From positions 1,831,282 to 1,895,281 of the forward strand of contig CAWUHX010000008.1 in NCBI GenBank assembly GCA_963922205.1: 64,000 nucleotides of DNA. The letters run 5' to 3'. The stretch comes from Romanomermis culicivorax. Lineage: Eukaryota; Nematoda; Enoplea; Mermithida; Mermithidae. The notes beneath the pieces are model-generated. The model did not search any database and was not told where the DNA came from. It saw only the letters and a program-made list of their open reading frames with translations. This document shows positions 60,865 to 64,000 of the stretch, piece by piece (position 1 is the first letter of the stretch; each line of letters opens with the position of its first letter). The translations under genes and the position numbers were made by a program.

Positions 60865-61382
60865 TGTTGTATTTTAAGATGCTGTAGGGGTTTTCTGAAA
60901 TGGAGGCAGGAGTGGGTTCCAGAATTCGTCCTTAATGCATGTATTTCCAATACCCACACTTACCCGATTAATTACTCAATTACTGTACTTAAACCGGGCA
61001 ATGCTTACCCCACAAATTAAGAAAGCTTTGTTCCTGTCTCCCTATTATGTAATCAAAAAGAGGAGAGAGTCTTCTCCTGATTTTATCTAACACAAAACAA
61101 GCACTCATGCATACAAATGGTGAGTGGGTGAGATAATATAAAAGTTCCCTCGTGCTGGGAGAAACAACAGTATACTTTGCGCATGGGGAGGCGAATCAAT
61201 GGCGAACATATAACACGATCAATAATGAAGAGTGAACCCAACGCACCCGTGCCAAATTTGAGCTACAGTAAGACGCCTTTGGATGGTCCATGTTGCTCAC
61301 TCCACTTTGGACTTGCGCGCCTCTTCGTACAAACAACAAACATTGGACAAATCTTACAATTCGGCGGAAACACACTACAACA
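60865..61382. mobile_element. Solo LTR, family beta
   Basis: Begins TGTTGTA and ends TACAACA, perfect inverted ends. It is flanked by GCCA on both sides (60861-60864, 61383-61386). The left D1 copy reads GCCATACTCCC once, uninterrupted, at about 11850. TATAAAAG near 61136 may be its promoter. The frames at 61177-61404 and opposite are inside the LTR. Confidence 0.8.
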
Positions 61383-61386
61383 GCCA

Positions 61387-63374
61387 TACTCCCATGATTC
61401 TTGAATCATTACCGAGGATATATGTGGGAGTTATATCCTAAATAATTTATTTACAGAAGTTTAATTACCAAATAAAACTAATGAATAATTCTAGTTATTT
61501 AATTGGCAAGCATTTTTGAAATTAATCAAGAATCTCATTGACACCAAAATCTAAGGGAAATGTATGCGGATGTCGATATTAAAAAAACAAAGGTCTATTT
61601 TTGCCACTAGGTGATGCAAGTTTACTTTCTAAAATTTATTTTGCAAATTTACAGTAAGATGATACAATGTAGTAAGATATGTGAAAATGTAAGAATCAAT
61701 TGCTTCTTTCCGATTCTTTCAATGTTATGTTCCAAATTAATGAGGGGTTAGGAGATCCCTCAGGTCGAAGTCAGTCTATTCCAAGAGTCTGCAAAGGGTT
61801 AGAATCAGTGTGGAGAGATAAGTAGGATTCGTCCCCAATGCATGGACTTTCGACCAAGAACTGTACATAACCTTAAAAATGGCCTCAGAGGAGAGGCGGA
61901 TAAACCCAACTCAGTTAGGTGGGACATTTGGATATGCACCAAAAACCCGAATCATGAAATTTCTGGTTTCTCAGTTTGAGTTGGTACCTAACAAACTCCT
62001 GGAAATGAGAGGGTTTTCTGAATTTTCCCGTATATAGAACTTCCTTGGGTCCTGACAGGTAAAACGAATAAGAGAAATATAAAACAATGTTGGGGACTTC
62101 AAGGCATGTCGACACTAGCAACAAAAAATTAACAAGTGATTAAAAAGACGTTTGCACACCAATTATTTACTTAATCCTGTTACAGTAATTACCATAGGAT
62201 GGTGCACAATGGCGGATTCTGTCTGAGCCCACGGACAGCATGGATTGTTGCCAAAATATTTCAAAAGTACCTCAATAAGCTAAAACTCATTGTAACACCA
62301 TCAGCATAAATTTTTCACTTCCATATCCTAAATATCCTTGGCCTGATGGCAATTTTTTTGTGGATGTACCATATTATATTCTTTCTATAATTATCATCCG
62401 TAGCATAATTTTTATCTTTTATTATTTGTTCCAATAACACGTATCAATCGTTTCTATTTTTTTAATTAGCTTACAAAATCTATCAGAACTATTTTTTTAG
62501 AACAATACAGGATGGGCCATCAAAGTTCCTCGCTGATAATCAAACAGAAAGCTCAAAACCGTCAAGAGAAGGAGTTCACATACCCACATTCTGAGATATA
62601 GCATATGAAGAAGCAGACACTTGATCAGGGCTTACTAAAGTCTGTCAACCTGTGATTTTGATTCAAATAGTGGAATTTCTATGAAAAATGCGTTTGTCAA
62701 AGGATCAATCCCTTTGACCTTTTAATGCTCTCATCTCCTTTTCACCTTAGTACATTGTAGCTGAAGTGGGTTGAGCTTTCAACAAGTACATGTTTAAGTA
62801 AGATTTGTGTTAACATCTATTTTCAGTCAGTTTTTATATTTTGGTATGAATCACTCGAAAACTTTTATTTGATATGTTTTTCTTTTCTGTGTTAGTTTGG
62901 TCAGTATCCAAAGTTCAATTTGAACCACCATGAGAGAGATCAATGGAATTCGTGTAAGTGTCCAACTCTTGTCAGACCAAGTTAGCATAAGGGTATGAGC
63001 AGACATGCAGGACAAGAATTTTCCGAGAAAGGAGGGTCCATAAACTTTTTTCCAGGGTGGTAGGGGTGGTTCAGCAATAAAAACAGAACAAAAAAGTTCT
63101 GCAAGTCTGTTTTTGATACAAAATATGCACAACATTCATGAAACAAGCTGTATGGAAAATGTCCAGGGGGGTGTTTGATGACTTTTTTGGCCAGGGTAAG
63201 GGTGGCCAGGGTATCGGGTATGGGGGTTTACCCTCTACCCCACTATGTGCATGTATGGGTAAAAGCCAACATGAGAATCTTACGCGAAAAGCAGAAAAGT
63301 TAGCCATGGGCACACACACCACATCATCTACACAGTTTATTGAATGTGCTCTTAGCATATAAAACAGGATAGGT
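61387..63374. other. No gene seen; D1 ends near 61885
   Basis: Similarity to the left copy stops at about 61885. Beyond it are only short frames. 62695-62775 resembles the start of the alpha LTR (TGTCAAAGGATCA and a TTTGACC partner) but no matching end was located. Confidence 0.4.
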
Positions 63375-63480
63375 CTACGACAATTGGCTGAACGACAATT
63401 GGGTGAATGGGACAATTACGTGATTAACAGCCGGATGGAAGACAATTGGGTGGCTACAACAATCAGGTGGAAGTTTTAAT
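63375..63480. repeat. Iterated GACAATTGGGTG motif
   Basis: GACAATTGGCTGAAC, GACAATTGGGTGAAT, GACAATTACGTGATT, GACAATTGGGTGGCT and ACAATCAGGTGGAAG follow one another at spacings of about 15-17 bp. It looks like the end array of another inverted-repeat element extending beyond the window. Confidence 0.5.
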
Positions 63481-64000
63481 TTTGTGAAAATCGTGAAAAA
63501 CAATAGTCTGATGTTGGTAGAAACGTAAAAAAGTCTGAAATAAACAAAAGACACTGCACTTTACAGCAAAAGAGAACCCAAATTCTGAAATTAGTTTTTT
63601 ACCAAAATCACTCCAATCTCAGAAACAGAAATTTTTCGAAATTTCATTAGTGCTTATAATTGTTGAAAATTACTTGATCAACCGGATTCAAGCTCATGTG
63701 GATGAAAAGTTCGTTAAAGAGTTAAATTGAATAAGAATTGACTTATTTACTTCATAGTGTTGACTTAACTTCAATTCTTGAAAGTCAACTCTTGATGCGG
63801 TTGAAACTTCAGTAATTTCTTGACTCGGCCTGGTAAGGGGCCAGGCTCGAGCCCCTGGAGGGCCACCTTGTGGGGTGGACCTTATTCTGGCAGTAAGTTG
63901 TGCATAAATATTGTTTTACACATTCCAACTAGTGAGAACGTCTTTTATTATTTTTTTCCAAATGCTTGTGGTTATTGCAAAGTCGACTATAATTTCGAAA
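63481..64000. other. No gene seen; GC-rich hairpin near the end
   Basis: AT-rich. At 63825-63890 there is a GC-rich stretch with GGCCTGGTAAGGGGCCAGGC self-complementarity. Function unknown; possibly repeat-derived. Confidence 0.3.

Noticed and set aside
63825-63890. Possible tRNA or structured RNA in the GC-rich hairpin
   Set aside because: No A and B boxes and no cloverleaf could be drawn.

Overview
The window is AT-rich DNA from an animal, most likely an invertebrate. The evidence is GT-AG introns, AATAAA signals at gene ends, three copies of a Hedgehog-type Hint/Hog domain exon, a thrombospondin type-1 (TSP1) secreted protein, an L1/Tx1-like LINE, a Ty3/gypsy element and many short inverted-repeat transposons. 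The phylum cannot be fixed. A degenerate (TTAGGC)n tract at 46.64-46.85 kb matches the nematode telomere hexamer but is not diagnostic alone.

Layout. Two copies of one large segment (D1) flank the window: about 0.89-12.35 kb (left) and 48.2-61.89 kb (right). In order, D1 holds a secreted TSP1-protein gene, a small signal-peptide gene, a minus-strand series of short exons, and a solo LTR with 4-bp target duplications. The TSP1 gene is intact on the right, where three exons at 47734-47918, 48101-48742 and 51562-51802 join in phase. On the left it is a pseudogene. The copies are close in sequence from about 4.27 kb onward and clearly more diverged before that. Several insertions sit in one copy only and leave a clean empty site in the other.

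Between the D1 copies (12.35-47.7 kb) come: a broken LINE on the minus strand (12.35-16.45 kb); a tandem array of three Hint/Hog units with exons at 17.84-18.47, 29.44-30.08 and 39.19-39.82 kb (minus); fragments of a further Hint copy; and a 5'-truncated Ty3/gypsy element (20.45-24.44 kb). Each Hint exon is followed by a roughly 1.1-1.2 kb foldback element. Units 2 and 3 also carry a decayed unknown reading frame and a GTCGCC-rich element. A pogo-like MITE (37.56-38.50 kb), a solo LTR (43.43-44.19 kb), a WD-repeat-like exon (45.12-45.22 kb) and the TTAGGC tract follow.

The locus looks like a fast-turnover family of secreted or extracellular proteins (Hog, TSP1 and a Gly/Asn-rich secreted peptide) embedded in mobile DNA. 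At least four inverted-repeat element families share one design: arrays of a 10-20 bp motif repeated just inside each end. No operon logic, rRNA gene or CRISPR array was seen.
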